Below, in pieces: positions 49,806 to 63,563 of a DNA stretch of 64,000 nt. Under the pieces are notes generated by a model. The model did not search any database and was not told where the DNA came from. It saw nothing but the letters and a program-made list of their open reading frames with translations. The stretch is from NCBI GenBank assembly GCA_029216955.1, contig JANAVB010009599.1, positions 2,621,240-2,685,239 of the forward strand, written 5' to 3'. The position numbers and the translations under genes are program-made. Each line of letters begins with the position of its first letter. Positions within the stretch are counted from its first letter, which is position 1. This stretch comes from Iris pallida (lineage: Eukaryota > Streptophyta > Magnoliopsida > Asparagales > Iridaceae).

Positions 49806-52053
49806 TGTCACGCCCCGCTCCCGTAGGAGCGATTGTCCTCGCTAAGGCGTGATGCCGCACGAGCCTAGATTGTGCTCGTGCAAGGCGGGTTCCATAACGA
49901 CCGATTACAGCAGCTGCGACGGGGTCGTCACACAGAAGTCCCAAGTAGAGACATTGAACAATAGCAGCATAATTTAGAACAAAACCCAAGTAATTCAAAA
50001 GATACATTTTATTGATATTGAAACAAGGATTACAAAGGAGTGCAAGGCCAAGATTACAAGTCACTCAAGCTCACTTTTCTCACATTACAAGTCACTCAGC
50101 TCTCTCTCTCTCTCTCTCTCTCTCTTTCAAATACAAGTCTTGAGCCAGCAGATGCTTCGGAAGGCGACGTCCATACATTATGTCCCGTATAAGTCTTGAC
50201 TCCATGCGGCCGTACGCTTCGAATCGCCAAGGAACTCCGTGCCTCGACGTATCAAAGTGAGCTCCGTGCCATGAGTTTCTATCTGTGCCTGCACATGAAA
50301 ACTATATGGGTGTCAGTACTCAACTGTACTGGTGGAATGAGCTTCTCGCCCACCCATACAAAATCGACACGTTCATTTACTTTGTGCAGCATAACCCATT
50401 GATTGTCTTTCTACTCTTGCCTTAGGATTATTTTAGGACCGACGCCTTGGCCTATTTTGTGTCTCTAGACCATCACGTGCTTGCAACAACAACGTTACCC
50501 TATCAAGTCGTGCTTGCCTTTCGGCCATAATCAGAGACGCAACTACTCGGTGAGACTCCATTTCCATGTGACCGTGCTACAAATCCATATTGAGGCCATG
50601 CCTTGCAATTCAGTGAGACTAAACCATATCGCCGCCTCGCGGCCCTTGCCGCCTCGCGACCTTTCCTACTTTGATCACCAACAGACCTAATCGAGACTTG
50701 TGAACTTAGTGTCACTTAACCAACTTTACCTTGCGACGATTTCTGACTTAAACTCGAACGACTCAAACCCAACTTATGCAACTCTAACCAACAACTTAAG
50801 ACTCGATGCCACATCTCATGCCGAAGTATGGTGTCTACGCTACAGCCAAATCTTCGGCCCCAAAATGTTGTATTTATCGTGTACGCATTCCTCCCGACTC
50901 TTGATACACAGCACATAATACTCAACTCAATCAAAAGGCATATATGCGGATCGCCGCCCATGCCGACTCATCTATATGAGGTCACTAGCATAACAAGCTA
51001 TACCTGGACTCATAGCTTGCGTTAGCCGGGAACCTTCCAACGCAAGGTAGCTAGCCCCCTGGAAGTCCCCGACTAACCCGATGCTATCGATTCAACACAG
51101 CTATCCCTTATTTCCATACTCAGCCATAACGATCCCGGGCCCTGTAGGTCGCCGTTACAGGAAAACTATTTACCTTGTCGACAAGTTGTCCAATGATCAT
51201 GCAAGACTCGACTCAAACTGACGTCTCACACAGTTATTCTACTTTCAGTGTTACCACCTCTCTCAGGGCCATGTTACTTCTCAAATTTGAGACCGCCTTG
51301 ACGACCCATAGTCGCGAGCATTCTTCTTTCTTGCCCTATCATTTCCTTTAACTCAGGAACAACTATTTGAAGCCCTTTTTTCAAACTCAACGAATCAACC
51401 GTGGCCCGTGCCTTAAACACTAAGTCCGTGCATCGTACATTAAGCCAACTGTGCTCTACGTAACACTCCCGTCCAAGTCGACGGGTCTTGAAATCGTGGG
51501 ACTACTTAACAGCACTTGGAATGTCTTAGGTCGACCGGCATAACTTTGCCTAACTTAAATCAAGCCTACAACTTAATCCGAGGGACGAGCAAAGGCTATG
51601 CCAAGCCTTGCATGGTGGAAACGTACATGCTTTATCGAGCATTTACGCGGGTGACGCCTATGACTTAGGCTAATTCCAACTTGGTGAAAACTTGAACCAA
51701 CTTCCTTCTCCCAAGCCACGGGACGAAGGGATGAGTGTCATTTTCAAAGCACATCGTGCACCAACTCTAAGCCGACCGTTAGACCTTTCCATATTCTAAC
51801 TCAATTGACCTGTCGGGATTATTCCCTTAGCTATGTGGATTCGTCTCTTTTATTATCAAGCCTACTTGTGCAAGTTGAAAACATGCGATTTATTATGTGA
51901 AGGCTAAGATGAGGCAAGTTCACCGAAACTATCCCACCTGAGCGAGCGATCGCCTCGACCGAGCGATATCTTCGAGCAGCCATTACAAGGCTAAGTCCGA
52001 ACGCTGTCGGCGTTCCGATTCCTCCGATTGACTGAGCAGGACGGGACACTATA
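49806..52053 (-). repeat. Left (3') LTR of LARD C
   Basis: 2248 bp, clearly alignable to the right LTR with scattered substitutions. It has a (CT)n run at 50102-50125. Several frames on the + strand recur in both LTRs but have no recognisable domain. Confidence 0.9.
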
Positions 52054-54537
52054 TCATACACCACTCAGAAAACGTTTCGTCCTCGAAACTAACTGAGTAC
52101 TTACTCATTGACTTATCACTCGATATTCAACAAATCTCGCGTGCACACTTCGCCTAGGTATTTCCTCAATCCGAGCCACGCTCGTTCTACTATCAATCTT
52201 TACCTTAATACGATTTCAAAATCCTCGACACTTTTCCATTCCTCAAGTCTCACTTGATTCAATGTATCACTTAGTTGGATCGTACACATATTCTAGGTAT
52301 CCCCAAAATACATACATTTCAGCCAAGCCTCATGATAGAGAATCCGCCATCACCACTCGAGTCGGATCGTACACATATTCAAGCGTCCTTGATATACATG
52401 CATGTCAACCGAGACTCGTGAGTGGTGCCTCCACAAATTCTACCACTTCGTACTCGGACGTCTGCCTAACCGCTAGGCTATATCTTTTCGTCAGTATTGG
52501 AATCATAGTTCCCAAACAACAAAATCAACACTGACCCCATCCTAAGGTCAAATAAAATTGATAGTACAGGGTTTTCTACCCAAGCTCGCATCACTCCGAT
52601 TTCTAAATATCGAGCATCGATTTCCTACACACATCCCAACATTCGTCGCACGGGGTCTGAGTCATTCGGCAAAGCTATCCTATCGTAAGTTCACTCAACC
52701 AAATCTTCGACACATCAGTATCGCTCAACCAATAAGCCATTTCACATAGTCTATCTCTTCGAACACGTTCGACATAATCTGCCTATCAATCCTTCCAAGT
52801 CAAACATGCTACGACACAACTTATTGCTAAACCATAATTCACATTTCATATTTCCTAAGTCATTCATCACAATTCAAGTATTCGATCATAAGGTCGTCTA
52901 GCTTAACAATATGTTACGCCCCGATCTCACGCGAGTCCGATTATCTACGGTGGGCATGAAATCACCATGCAACGGTCCCGTGGAATAATCATTCTCATCG
53001 GGACGTAACTTTTATTTTGAGTCTAGACTAATTCATTCTCGATGCACGAATTGGACCTACTCAATCCTCAAGTTTATTCATTCATCAATCGCAAGTCCTA
53101 AATCCTCGAATTTTTCTTCGTATCAAACCAACAAGTTGAGACAATCGAAGTTGTCGCATCCTGATTTTCCGAGTTTGATCACTCCCGCGAAATGAATCAC
53201 CATGTCAACGCTCACGCAGAATGATCATCCCAAACCCAACGTGACGCATGTACGAGGCTAGAGTTGCGCTCGCGTAAGACAAGATTATCGACGTTATGAT
53301 TTTCAACGCAACCATCAAGACACAATCATTTTTATCCCATATTTATCTCAATCAAAATCCTATGTATAGCATCCAAACTAATAATAACATGTGCACGATC
53401 GTCATTCGCCGAGTCAGAGTACTCCCGAGTTGTCGTATATCGATCTTTAATACGCCTCAATACCATCAACGATATGCGTAACCTGACGATCTTCCTTTGT
53501 AATCGATTTCGAGTCGTACGAATGATGCTATCGTCCGACTGGATAATCTCCTCGACATTCAAATTCAAGTTCGATTGTTATCCCTTCATCTTAAGTCATA
53601 GACCAACGTATTTCCTCAATTCGCATCATTCCTTGCTAACTCAATCATCGAACGACATCCATTCCAATCCTCATAGTCATTTTCAAACATTCGAATCAAA
53701 CTTATCATGCACGCTATCTTTCCGTCGTGCTAACTTTTCGTATACGATCCGCATCAATTTCCTTGATCAGTCATCCATTCGTACATCCTAACTTTTCTCC
53801 GATTCAGTTTCACTTACTTAATTATTCTCGTGTTTCCTACTCGCATAATCCTCAATTTTGTGCACGTTCCGTGCGCATCAATTTCTAGTTTGTTCGATTT
53901 AACTTGTCAAAATCTTAAGACTACAACTTATTCAACGATACTCAATCTACGGCTTTGCATACACGCGATGCTTGCTGATAAACTCACCAACACCCCGCAT
54001 CCTCAATCAATTGACCGACATACTTGAGGCTATCGCATACACCACTCAGGGATGAAGTCATTCAACAAATCTTTAACTTATCATTTGATTCAAAATTGAC
54101 TTCTTTAAATTTTTCGTTTAAACCATTCCTCGAATTTCAAGCACGCTCACATATATCGTACCGACGTTATCGTCACTCGATAGCACCCCTATCGATAGTC
54201 ATATCACTTTACTCAATCGAGTTCAACTCATTCTTGCTCGACATTATTCAATTATCGTACTTGACTTTTCTAAGGTCGACACAACTTTGGTGTATCTGCC
54301 CAGCCCGACTTACCCAACCGTGCTTACGTAAACTATCTGTTTGTTTTATAAAAAACTGTTCTCCTATGTTTTGTAAAATAGATAGACTTATTGTATGGAC
54401 ATCCCGTGGGACATTTGAGATAGAGCGTACCAACGATATCAATATACGGAAGCAACACTTCAGAGTTTGCAGAAACAACGAAGATAAAGAATTCAATCGG
54501 AAGTCCAAGGACGTAAAGTCGTGCTCTGATACCATTA
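52054..54537 (-). other. Non-coding internal domain of LARD C
   Basis: 2484 bp. A + strand frame of 201 codons (54024-54629) crosses the LTR boundary and has no domain, so it is not called. The sequence is unusually rich in TCG and CGA for transposon DNA. At 52912-52960 and 53241-53290 it resembles the LTR end (TGTTACGCCCCGATC, and GTGACGCATGTACGAGGCTA against the LTR's GTGATGCCGCACGAGCCTAG). Confidence 0.7.
54523..54534 (-). other. Initiator-Met primer binding site of LARD C
   Basis: On the minus strand, TGGTATCAGAGC follows the LTR end after a few bases. It is complementary to the 3' end of plant initiator tRNA-Met, the usual primer of copia elements and of many gypsy elements. It fixes the orientation of C. 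Confidence 0.85.
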
Positions 54538-56775
54538 TGTCACGCCCCGCTCCCGTAGGAGCGATCGTCCTTGCTAAGGCGAGATATCGTACGAGCCTAG
54601 ATTGCGCTCGTGCAAGGCGGGTTCCATAACGGTCGATTGCAGCGGCTGCGACAGGGTCATCGTATAGAAGTCCCAAGCAGAGACATTGAATAATAGTAGC
54701 AAAATTTAGAACAAAACCCAAGTAATTCAAAAGATACATTTTATTGATATTGAAACAAGGATTACAAAGGGGCGCAAGGCCAAGATTACAAGTCACTCAA
54801 GCTCACTCTTCTCATATTACAAGTCACGCAGCTCCCTCTCTCTTTCTCTCAAATATAAGTCTTGAGCCAGCGGATGCTTCGGATGGCGACGTCCATACAT
54901 TATGTCCCGTATAAGTCTTGACTCCATGCGGCCGTACGCTTCAAATCGCCAAGGAACTCCGTGCCTCGATGCATCCAAGCGAGCTCCGCGCCACGAGCTT
55001 CTACCTGTGCCTGCACATAAAAACTATATGGGTGTCAGTACTCAACTGTACTGGTGGAATGAGCTCCTCGCCCACCCGTACAAAACCGACACGTTCATTT
55101 ACTTTGTGCAGCATAACCCTTTTGATTGTCTTTCTACTCTTACCTTAGGATTATTTTAGGACCGATGCCTTGGCCTATTTTGTGTCTCTAGACCATCCCG
55201 TGCTTGCAACAACAATGTTAACCTATCAAGTCGTGCTTGTCTTTCGGCCATAATCAGAGACGCAACTACTCGGTGAGACTCCATTTCCATGTGATCGTGC
55301 TACAAATCCATATTGAGGCCATACCTTACAATTCAGAGAGACTAAACCATATCGCCACCTCGCGGCCCTTGCCGCCTTGCGACCCTTCCTACTTTGATCA
55401 CCAACTGACCCAATCGAGACTTGTGAACTTAGTGTCACTTAACCAACTTTGCCTTGCGGCGATTCCTGATTTAAACTCGAACGACTCAAACCCAACTTAT
55501 GCAACTCTAACCAACAACTTAAGACTCGACCCCACATCTCGTGCCGAAGCACGGTGTCTACGCTGCAGCCAAATCTTAGGCCCCAAAATGTTGTCTTTAT
55601 CGTGTACGCATTTCTCCCGACTCTTGATACTCTGCACATAATACTCGACTCAATCCAAAGACATATACGCGGATCGCCGCCCATTCTGACTCATCTATAT
55701 GAGGTCACTAGCATAACAAGCTATACCTGGACTCATAGCTTGCGTTAGCCGGGACCCTTCCAGGGCAAGATAGCTAGCCCCCTGGAAGTCCCCGACTAAC
55801 CCGGTGTTATCGATTCAGCACAGCTATCCCTTGTTTTCATACTCAGCCATAACGATCCCGGGCCCTGTGGGTCGCCGTTACGGGGAAACTATTTACCTTG
55901 TCGACAAGTTGTCCAATGACCATGTAAGACTCGACTCAAACTCACATCTCACACAATCATTCTACTTTCAGTGTTACCATCTCTCTCAGGGCCATGTTAC
56001 TTCTCAAATCTGAGACCGCCTCGACGACCCATAGTCACGAGCATTCTTCTTTCTTGCCCTATCATTTCTTTCACTCAGGAACAACTATTTGAAGCCCTTT
56101 TTCTAAACTCAATGAATCAACCGTGGCCCGTGCCTTAAACACTAAGTTCATCTATCATGCATTAAGCCAACTGTGCTCTATGCGACACTCCCGCCTAAGT
56201 CGATGGGCCTTGAAATCGTGGGACTACTTAACAGCACTTGGAATGTATTAGGTCGATCGGCATAACTTTGCCTAACTTAAATCAAGTCTACAACTTAATC
56301 CGAGGGACGAGCAAAGGCTATGCCAAGCCTTGCATGGTGGAAGTGTGCATGCTTTATCGAGCATTTACACGGGCGACGCCTATGACATAGGCTAATTCCA
56401 ACTTGGTGACAACTTGAACCAACTTCCTTCTCCCAAGCCACGGGATGAAGGGACGAGTGTCATTTTCAGAGTACGTCGTGTACCAACTCTAAGCCGACCG
56501 TTAGACCTTTCCATATTCTAACTCAATTGACCTGTCGGGATTATTTCCTTAGCTATGTGGATTCGTCTCTTTTATTATCAAGCATACTTGTGCAAGTTGA
56601 AAACATGCGATTTATTATGTGAAGGCTAAGATTAGGCGAGGTCACTAAAACTACCCTACCTGAGCGAGCGGTCGTCTCGACCGAGCGATGTCTTCGAGCA
56701 GTCATTGCAAGGCTAAGTCCGAACGCCGTCGGCGTTCCGATTCCTTCGATTGACTAAGCAGGATGGGGCACTACA
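54538..56775 (-). repeat. Right (5') LTR of LARD C
   Basis: 2238 bp, ending GGATGGGGCACTACA. The (CT)n tract seen in the left LTR is interrupted here (CTCCCTCTCTCTTTCTCTC, about 54832-54850). Confidence 0.9.
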
Positions 56776-59758
56776 ATGTGTACCCAGAGCCCTATGAGCA
56801 CCCAGACTATCAGCCTAGACCAGCCTATCCAGTCCAGACTCCTGTCCAGTAGAGGCCAATTGAGGAAGTGCCTACCTGTACCTTCTGTAGGAAGCTTGGA
56901 CATATACGGGACCACTGTAGGAAGAGAAGAGGGGTGTGCATGTTTTATGGGTCAGATGCACACATGCTGGGAGACTGTCCTGCTATACTCATCTCAGCCA
57001 AGGCTCCACCTTCGGGAGGGAGTTCCAGCCACCAGACCTAGTTAGAGGTGAGTCATTTATCTATACCCTAGCCTGCCTTTGATGATTGAAGTACCCTACC
57101 ATATTATTGTATATTTTTGATACCTTATGATTTCTTTTGATCTAGTATAATTAGAATGGCCAGATGAGACCTCAGACTGATGCTACCTACGATAATCCTA
57201 TATGTTATCTTTCCACTTGCATGATTCAAATAAGTTTTCTTAAGACCTTGATTGATTGGGGGTTTGACATAGAAGGAGTACGACCGACCTAAATTTCGAG
57301 GACGAAATTCTTCTAAGGGGGGTAGACTTGTAACACCCACTTTTCTAAAATGAGGATAATTTTAAATTTTTGTAATTTTAATCATTTAATAATAAGATTT
57401 AAATCATGTTATAATTTTTGGTAATTTTTTAATTAATTTAAAACTATTAAAATGTGTGAATTATGAATTTGGTGTTTTACTAGTGTAACCCTAAAATTGT
57501 TAAGCCTAGAGACTAACCATGACCCAGGGAGACCTAACCATGTGATTAGGTTGACTAATTACCATTTTTGGCCTAAGGGTATTTTGGTCATTTTGGACTT
57601 TTAGTGAAAATGAATTTTGATTAATTAATATTTTGCTAATAGAATTGTTAGAGACTAACCTAGAAGTTAACCTAATCTAGATGTTAACCATGAGCCTAGA
57701 TATTAGATTAGAAGCTTCCATCATGACAAGGTTAAGAATATCTAGATATTAAGTTGAGGTTAGATATTTGTTAAGGTAGATATTTTAGCTTGGGTCCTTA
57801 GCTTAAGGCCTAGAATTAAACTAGCTAGATGCCTTTAAACCTCATGAAACTTAACCCTAACCCTAGAAATGATCCTTGGTTGCCATCAAAGGGTTCCCCC
57901 TCTATATAACATCTCATGTTCACATCTTGCCTCTTTTTAATATCAACAAAGAAACCCTAATTTAGTTCTTCCCTAATTTTTCCCCATTTATCCCAATTGA
58001 TCCCAAATTGAACCTAGAGACTTGCATCATCATCCCCAACAGTAGAGGAGGCTTGCTAGCAAGGTTTGAGGAGCATTGGACCATAGCAAATTAGAAGGGG
58101 GTTCTCATTCTAGTTTTGTACATTAAGATTTACTCTCAATAGGTAAAATCTTTCAAATTCATTCAAATTCCTATTTTCTTTCCATAGATGCATTCATTTA
58201 GGTATACCCTAGCTGTAGACCAAGTTTGGTAGGAATTGTAGTCCATTTGATATGCATAACGGACACGTATCGGTGTCCTATTTAAAGTGTTTGATGAAAT
58301 GCTTGTGTGAAACTTTTCATTGTGTTTTCTGAAATAAATTACATGTTTGGAAAGCCCTTTATGTGTATTTTCGAACCCCTAATCTCTGAGCATGTTTTCG
58401 TGTCTTTTTTGTGTCCAAAACGGGCACGGACATGCAGCACGACACGAGTGTCGTGCTGCGTGTCCTGCTACCCGACACAATTTTTTTCGTGTCCATGCCA
58501 CGTGGACACGAACCACTTGACATAAAGGGGGGCAACCACTGACAAGCCCCCCAAGTTTTGTGTCGATTGGTGTCGTGTCGGACACGCAATCGTGCATGCA
58601 CCGGTTTTGAACTGTGCTCAATGTCACAGTTTCGAGCCTCTGATACAGCCGTCGTGTCCCTCGTGGACACAACATGGACACGAATCAGGGTGTCGATTTC
58701 AAAGCCCGGTATGCCACTTATCACCTGACATGAACACGTGGCCTCTAGTGGCCTGTGTCGAGTCCTCTTGGGCTCGACATCTTCCTCCGACACAGCCTTC
58801 ACTATTTTTCTGATATTGAGTTCGAAATTCATTTGGACACCTCATGTCCAGCAATGTGGACATGAAATCAACCCCCCCACGACACAAGTACATGGTGACT
58901 CACCTCTGTATGTAACTGATTTTGGTTTATCATTTGTTTTGGGTTCGAATTCATGTAAAAACAGTGAGTTTACTGATATTGCAAAAACTGAGATTGTATC
59001 TTTAAATGCAAAACCGAGTTTTAGGGTTAACTTAAAAAGCTGAGATTCACCTATATGTTAACTTTTAAACATTGAATGAAAATGGCCTTTGAAAACTGAG
59101 ATTATGTAAATATCCAAACTGAGTTGATATAGGTTGGTTTTGATTTTGGAGTTTAAAACATTTGTTAACTGAGTATTTGCTTTAGGTTTTTGGTTTGATA
59201 TAAAATTCATGTTTGATTTCTCTTTGTTGACTCAATTGGTAATGATAATTGCATACTGAAAAACTGAGATGGAATATGAAATAGAATCGAGTTTTGAATA
59301 TTACCTGAGATGGGAAGTAGATATATGAAATTGTTCACTGAGATTACTAGGAATTGGGATTTGAATTTGATAGGTTAAACTTCATTATGTAAACACTGAA
59401 CTGAGTTGATTTGCTCATGAGAAAACTGTGAAATTGTTACATATACTGATAATTTGAACTGTTTTGGTATGAATATTAAAATCTGAGAAATTGGTTGTTA
59501 TAGATACAAACCAGAGAACTTTATTAACCTGAGAATATTGAAATGGTAACTGTGAAACTTCAAATCAATGATACATGTATATTTGGTTTGATACTTGTTG
59601 TTCACTGTGTTTAAACTGCTATGACATTACCTGAGTCCCCTGTCCCCCTCTTTACAGAACACACATCCACTCTCTCTTTCACTCTTCTCACACACACACC
59701 CAGTCACTCACTCACCCTCTATATTTATCATACACACTCTTCTTCCCTCTTTTATATT

Positions 59759-59827
<69 letters not shown>

Positions 59828-60298
59828 ATATATATATCCATGTATGTAATGTGTGGATTACCTGATATGAATGTAATATAGATTATTGGGTTTACATTGA
59901 TACAAAACTGAGAATTGATTTTTTTACTTTTAAACTGAAATTAGATATACAAACCTGAGAATGTTAAACTATGAATTGAGTCTCATATTAAATTGAACAC
60001 ATGTTTTGAGATTTAGTTGAACTGTGAAGGGATTTGCGTACTAAAACTGAGATTGAATGAAGTATTAACATGTGAACTGTTTACTTGACTGAGATATGCA
60101 TGTACACTATAACTCTTTCATTACCTCACCCTTTCACACTCTCTTTCACACTCTATACCATGCCACACACACACACACACACTCACTTGTGTTGTCCTTT
60201 CTTTCTCTATATATACACATATGTATGTGCCTATATATATAACTTCCTATATATATCTAAGTATTTGGTATACGTTAAAGTGATATATATGTAATATA

Positions 60299-61524
60299 TG
60301 ATGGAACTGGGGATTCCCAGGACCCTTCCTTTGGTGTGCGTATTGATCGATAGAAAGTTAAACAGATCTAAGTTCTAACCCTTCATAGGCGGAAACTAGG
60401 TTTCACGAATTATACCTACGGTGAAAAGGAGACAAGTAATTCCTGGCAATCTCGAGCGGACGACCCCAAGATCTTCTACACGCATTCCTTCCTCGAGTTG
60501 GACGTCGTGTGGGCGACGATCTCCCAACCTTTTCTTCTCCTTGGCAGCCCTCTCTTTCTCTCCTTATGTGAATCACGAATTTAGATAAAGTTTTAGATTT
60601 CTGATCAGTAATCTGGCGGCCAGAGAATAGAGGATATATATAGGCTACGGCAGGGACCATGAGGAGAAATTAGGGTTAGGCCTCCTAACGATCTGGATAT
60701 CCCGTGTTCAGCACGAACACACAATCCAGGTCCATTAACAATAGCTCGGTCCACTAATGAGCTATTGTTGCACTACCTCCATAATCCCAAATTATGTTTG
60801 TGGGCTCCTTTTATTATATGCTCGTTTGGCTCCCCATGTTAAGGTATCGTATGTCCGTCAATTAAATTAAGTTACTGACAACTATATTGATTCGACATCT
60901 TTTATTCTTAAGTAGTACCGCTCAACTTTATTTGTCATGTCGGATATAATCCACCTGCAGGGTTTACATGACAATCCTTATGAGCTCCTTAAGGGAACAT
61001 CATCAACCCGATGTATTGGGCCATGGATTCCATTTATAATCAACAGCACATCATACATACAATATTGTTACCCAATTCATAGAGGATGTTGATCCATAAT
61101 GAATCTCACTCTTTTATGAGTCAAAGTAATACACACTGCATATACATATCCGTTATTATATTCGGATTAAGAGCACAAGCATCTATAATAACAGAGGTAT
61201 TTGTTCTCTTATGTAGTCAGTACAAAGAGAACAACCTCAAGTGGTCCTGTTCAATACACACAAAGTGTACTAGTGTAAACCTATAGTCATGATAGACTAA
61301 TACCAGATTACACTACAACCTTTCCAATAGATTGTCCAAGTCCATCTAGGTTGTGAACTATTTATATACTCCATAGGAAACTGATAATACATATAGAATA
61401 TCAGACATTTGCATTAACACTTGCAACAAATACAATATGCAAACATTTGCCTATATGATTCTTATTCAAAATTTAAGGAAATAAGGTTACTACAAAGTGA
61501 TGCTTTTAGTATATAACCCTAACA
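60299..61524 (-). mobile_element. Solo LTR F (copia-like, 1.2 kb)
   Basis: Inserted in LTR 3 with the duplication ATATA (60294-60298 and 61525-61529), which lies in a TA-rich target. On the minus strand it begins TGTTAGGGTTATATACTAAA and ends CCCCAGTTCCATCA. A TATA candidate (CTATATATATCC) is near 60635 on the minus strand. There is no internal domain. The TGTTAGGG start is common in copia LTRs. The frame at 60403-60660 has no recognised domain. Confidence 0.82.
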
Positions 61525-62580
61525 ATATATATATATATAGTGCTATGATATAGTTTGTGTGCCTTATTAGCTAATGTGATTTAGCCGTGTGCTAGGTTAG
61601 CTAGTGACTTAGGCTATGGTATATTTTGTGGTATGTTATTTGGTAATTTGTATAGAACTCTGTTATATGGGTTGAATAGGCTTTGAGTGTATACCATAGA
61701 CATATATAGGCTTGTTGTTAGACTTATGGTTGACCAAACCCTAGCTAGATTGACCTAGTTTGACTAAAGTTTGACATAGTTTGACTGTATAATTGACCAG
61801 AGTTGACCAAGAGTTGACTTTGACTTAGATTAACTTAGAATCATATAGATTGTATTGTCAATTTTAATTATTACATTTTGGATTACATCATGACTTGTGT
61901 TGCTCTAAAGTAGGACTCAGATACCTCATTTCGGATAGTATATTCTCATAGACATTCAGATTACAGGCAAGTACATTCTTTGATCATTTTATACCTGCTA
62001 GAACTTATATTCTTGCTCTAGATTACTTTACTTGATGCTGACACTTGTTATCACGGATTAGTACTATATGGATCTTTCATGCGATGTTATCCTCTTATCG
62101 AATATATCGGGTATTTCATGTTCGTGTACTTTATCATGGGCATCGTGTACTCCTTGTATTCGTGTACAAATCATGTGAAATCGTGTACTCTCATATGGTC
62201 ACATATCTTCGTGTACAAACTAAACTTCATGTACAATAACATAACTTGACTGGATCCTTGTGTATTGATTGGGGACGGGAGAGTAGAAGTGGTTATGTGA
62301 TCATTCTTGTAGTTTACTCGTGTATAACCTCTGTAGATTACTCGTGTATAACATCGTGCCGTTTACATAACCATCTTGTGCTCTGAATCATTAGTCACTT
62401 ACAATTCTTACTTACCATACAGATATTTCCAGTTTACCATATCTCTCTTATCTTTCATGTATATTTTTACAATTCATGTATCTTACTCTTTTGCATGTTT
62501 TATATTTTCTGTGTGATATGAACTACGTGAGATGTATTGTGCTTGTTCTTGTCCTGACTGGATATGTTGAAAATATTATA

Positions 62581-62694
62581 GAGGACGATGAGGACTTCAG
62601 TACCACATACTACAGAGCCCATATAGATGATACATGTGAGCTGATTCCACAGGAGGACCTTGCAGCAGTTGATGAAACCATCCCTTTAGCTTAG
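62581..62694 (+). other. Conserved acidic micro-frame inside A2 LTR 3
   Basis: A 38-codon frame (EDDEDFSTTYYRAH, then IDDTCELIPQEDLAAVDETI, then a stop). The homologous stretches in LTR 1 (41517-41630) and LTR 2 (47927-48040) are the same length with no indels, but both have CAG changed to TAG in the middle. A diverged version is seen on the minus strand of A1 at about 8969-9085. Translation is not proven. The upstream ATG at 62476 is not conserved in frame. Confidence 0.5.
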
Positions 62695-63049
62695 GCTAGT
62701 TAACTAGAAGTTATCTTACTTTTTTTGTTTGTTTCATTTGGACTTGGTGATGTATTATGTTTTTTGGATGTTGTTATTGTGTCGTATAGACACTTAGACT
62801 TGTTTCCCTTCTATTTGTATTTCTTTTGGAGATTATCATATTTGTCATATCGTATTGTTTCTACCTTAGATTGTGATTGAGATGTACCTTCTATATTGTC
62901 CTCCGTACGAATAGTATATCTTGTGCAGTTATACTTATACTGTGTTAGATGTTGTGACCTAGGACAGCGTTCTACTGCCGATATTGCGGCGTAGGCTGGA
63001 TGTACCCACTTTTCGTGCCCCTACACTGGGTGCGGGTCGTTATAGACGA

Positions 63050-63563
63050 TTAGCCTCACCGTAAGTTTTGGCTACTTTTCCCCGACTTTCTTCTTCCACC
63101 GGAAAGTGTTAACGTTCCGACGAGCTTCTTCATCCTTTGTTGGCCCAACCAAGCAGACGGTGCTGTTCTCACAAGATTCGAACTCCTGAACCTGCCCACC
63201 TTCGTGTTTGAACTTGAAGCTCCCCTATACACATGCGTCCTCAAGCAGAACATCACGCACCATGCATGCCGTTGATGACCCACATCTCCCCTTGAACTGT
63301 GTGAATGATGATGCTCCCGCCTCAGATTGAGTTTGCTACAAAACTTGATCTCCTTCCTGGCTTTGAACTGTTGAAACCGATGTCGCTCTGTGAAGATTTA
63401 GCAAACTACCTGTAGCAAAATCTGGATCCAAAGAGCAACCCCCACCTGGAGACCGACCAGCTGTCATGAGATCGATAGACTGACCCTCAATCTTTGTCTC
63501 ATCACCATCTGTCGCTTTGTCTCGATGAACCGAATCCTCCGTAACACTTAAAGCATCTAGAAG
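63050..63563 (-). other. Internal sequence of element D, part 2
   Basis: Continues element D after the A2 array. On the minus strand it reads partly open (for example LDALSVTEDSVHRDKATDGD and LMTAGRSPGGGCSLDP), with stops in between. No gag or pol motif is recognised, so D may itself be a defective or gene-carrying copia-type element. A frame at 63336-63638 runs across the next LTR boundary and is not a gene. Confidence 0.5.

Larger units (their letters stand above)
49806..56775 (-). mobile_element. LARD C: 7-kb non-coding LTR element, minus strand
   Basis: LTRs at 49806-52053 and 54538-56775 with ends TGTCACGCCCCGC and GGGGCACTACA. It is flanked by ATGTA (49801-49805) and ATGTG (56776-56780), a 5-bp duplication with one change; the empty site is in internal 1 near 43400. 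The minus orientation is shown by the polypurine tract (reverse complement of CGTTTCGTCCTCGAAAC) next to the left LTR and the primer binding site next to the right LTR. The internal domain (2.48 kb) has no protein signature. Confidence 0.9.
49361..57041 (+). pseudogene. Gag-like protein, internal domain 2 of A2, interrupted by element C
   Basis: The N-terminal part (49361-49805) starts MAPMTRARRLRAATAPDMTG and keeps SGLLRDVLEAERVQAEILRE, with two compensating shifts in the linker. The 7-kb element C separates it from the C-terminal part (56781-57041). There the first knuckle is intact (CTFCRKLGHIRDHC) and the second has Cys changed to Tyr (CMFYGSDAHMLGDC). The gene is dead. Confidence 0.78.
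48390..57328 (+). other. Internal domain 2 of the A2 array, split by element C
   Basis: The same structure as internal 1: a leader (CGTTTTTAGTGGTGGTCCAT then GCAGGTCGAG), untranslated sequence, gag, and a polypurine region at 57292-57328. It is interrupted at ATGTA by element C (49806-56775). Without C it is about 1.96 kb. Confidence 0.88.
57329..63044 (+). repeat. LTR 3 of the A2 array, with solo LTR F inside
   Basis: Starts TGTAACACCCACTTTTC and ends GGGTCGTTATA, a mutated form of GGGTCGTGACA, directly before the GACGA duplication. It is about 4.5 kb after removing F (60299-61524). A W-box array is at 61729-61835, a micro-frame without a stop at 62581-62694, and the hairpin block at 62970-62999. 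Confidence 0.9.

Noticed and set aside
54024..54629. 201-codon + strand frame
   Set aside because: It runs from the internal domain of C across its right LTR boundary at 54538, on the strand opposite to the element. No domain is seen.
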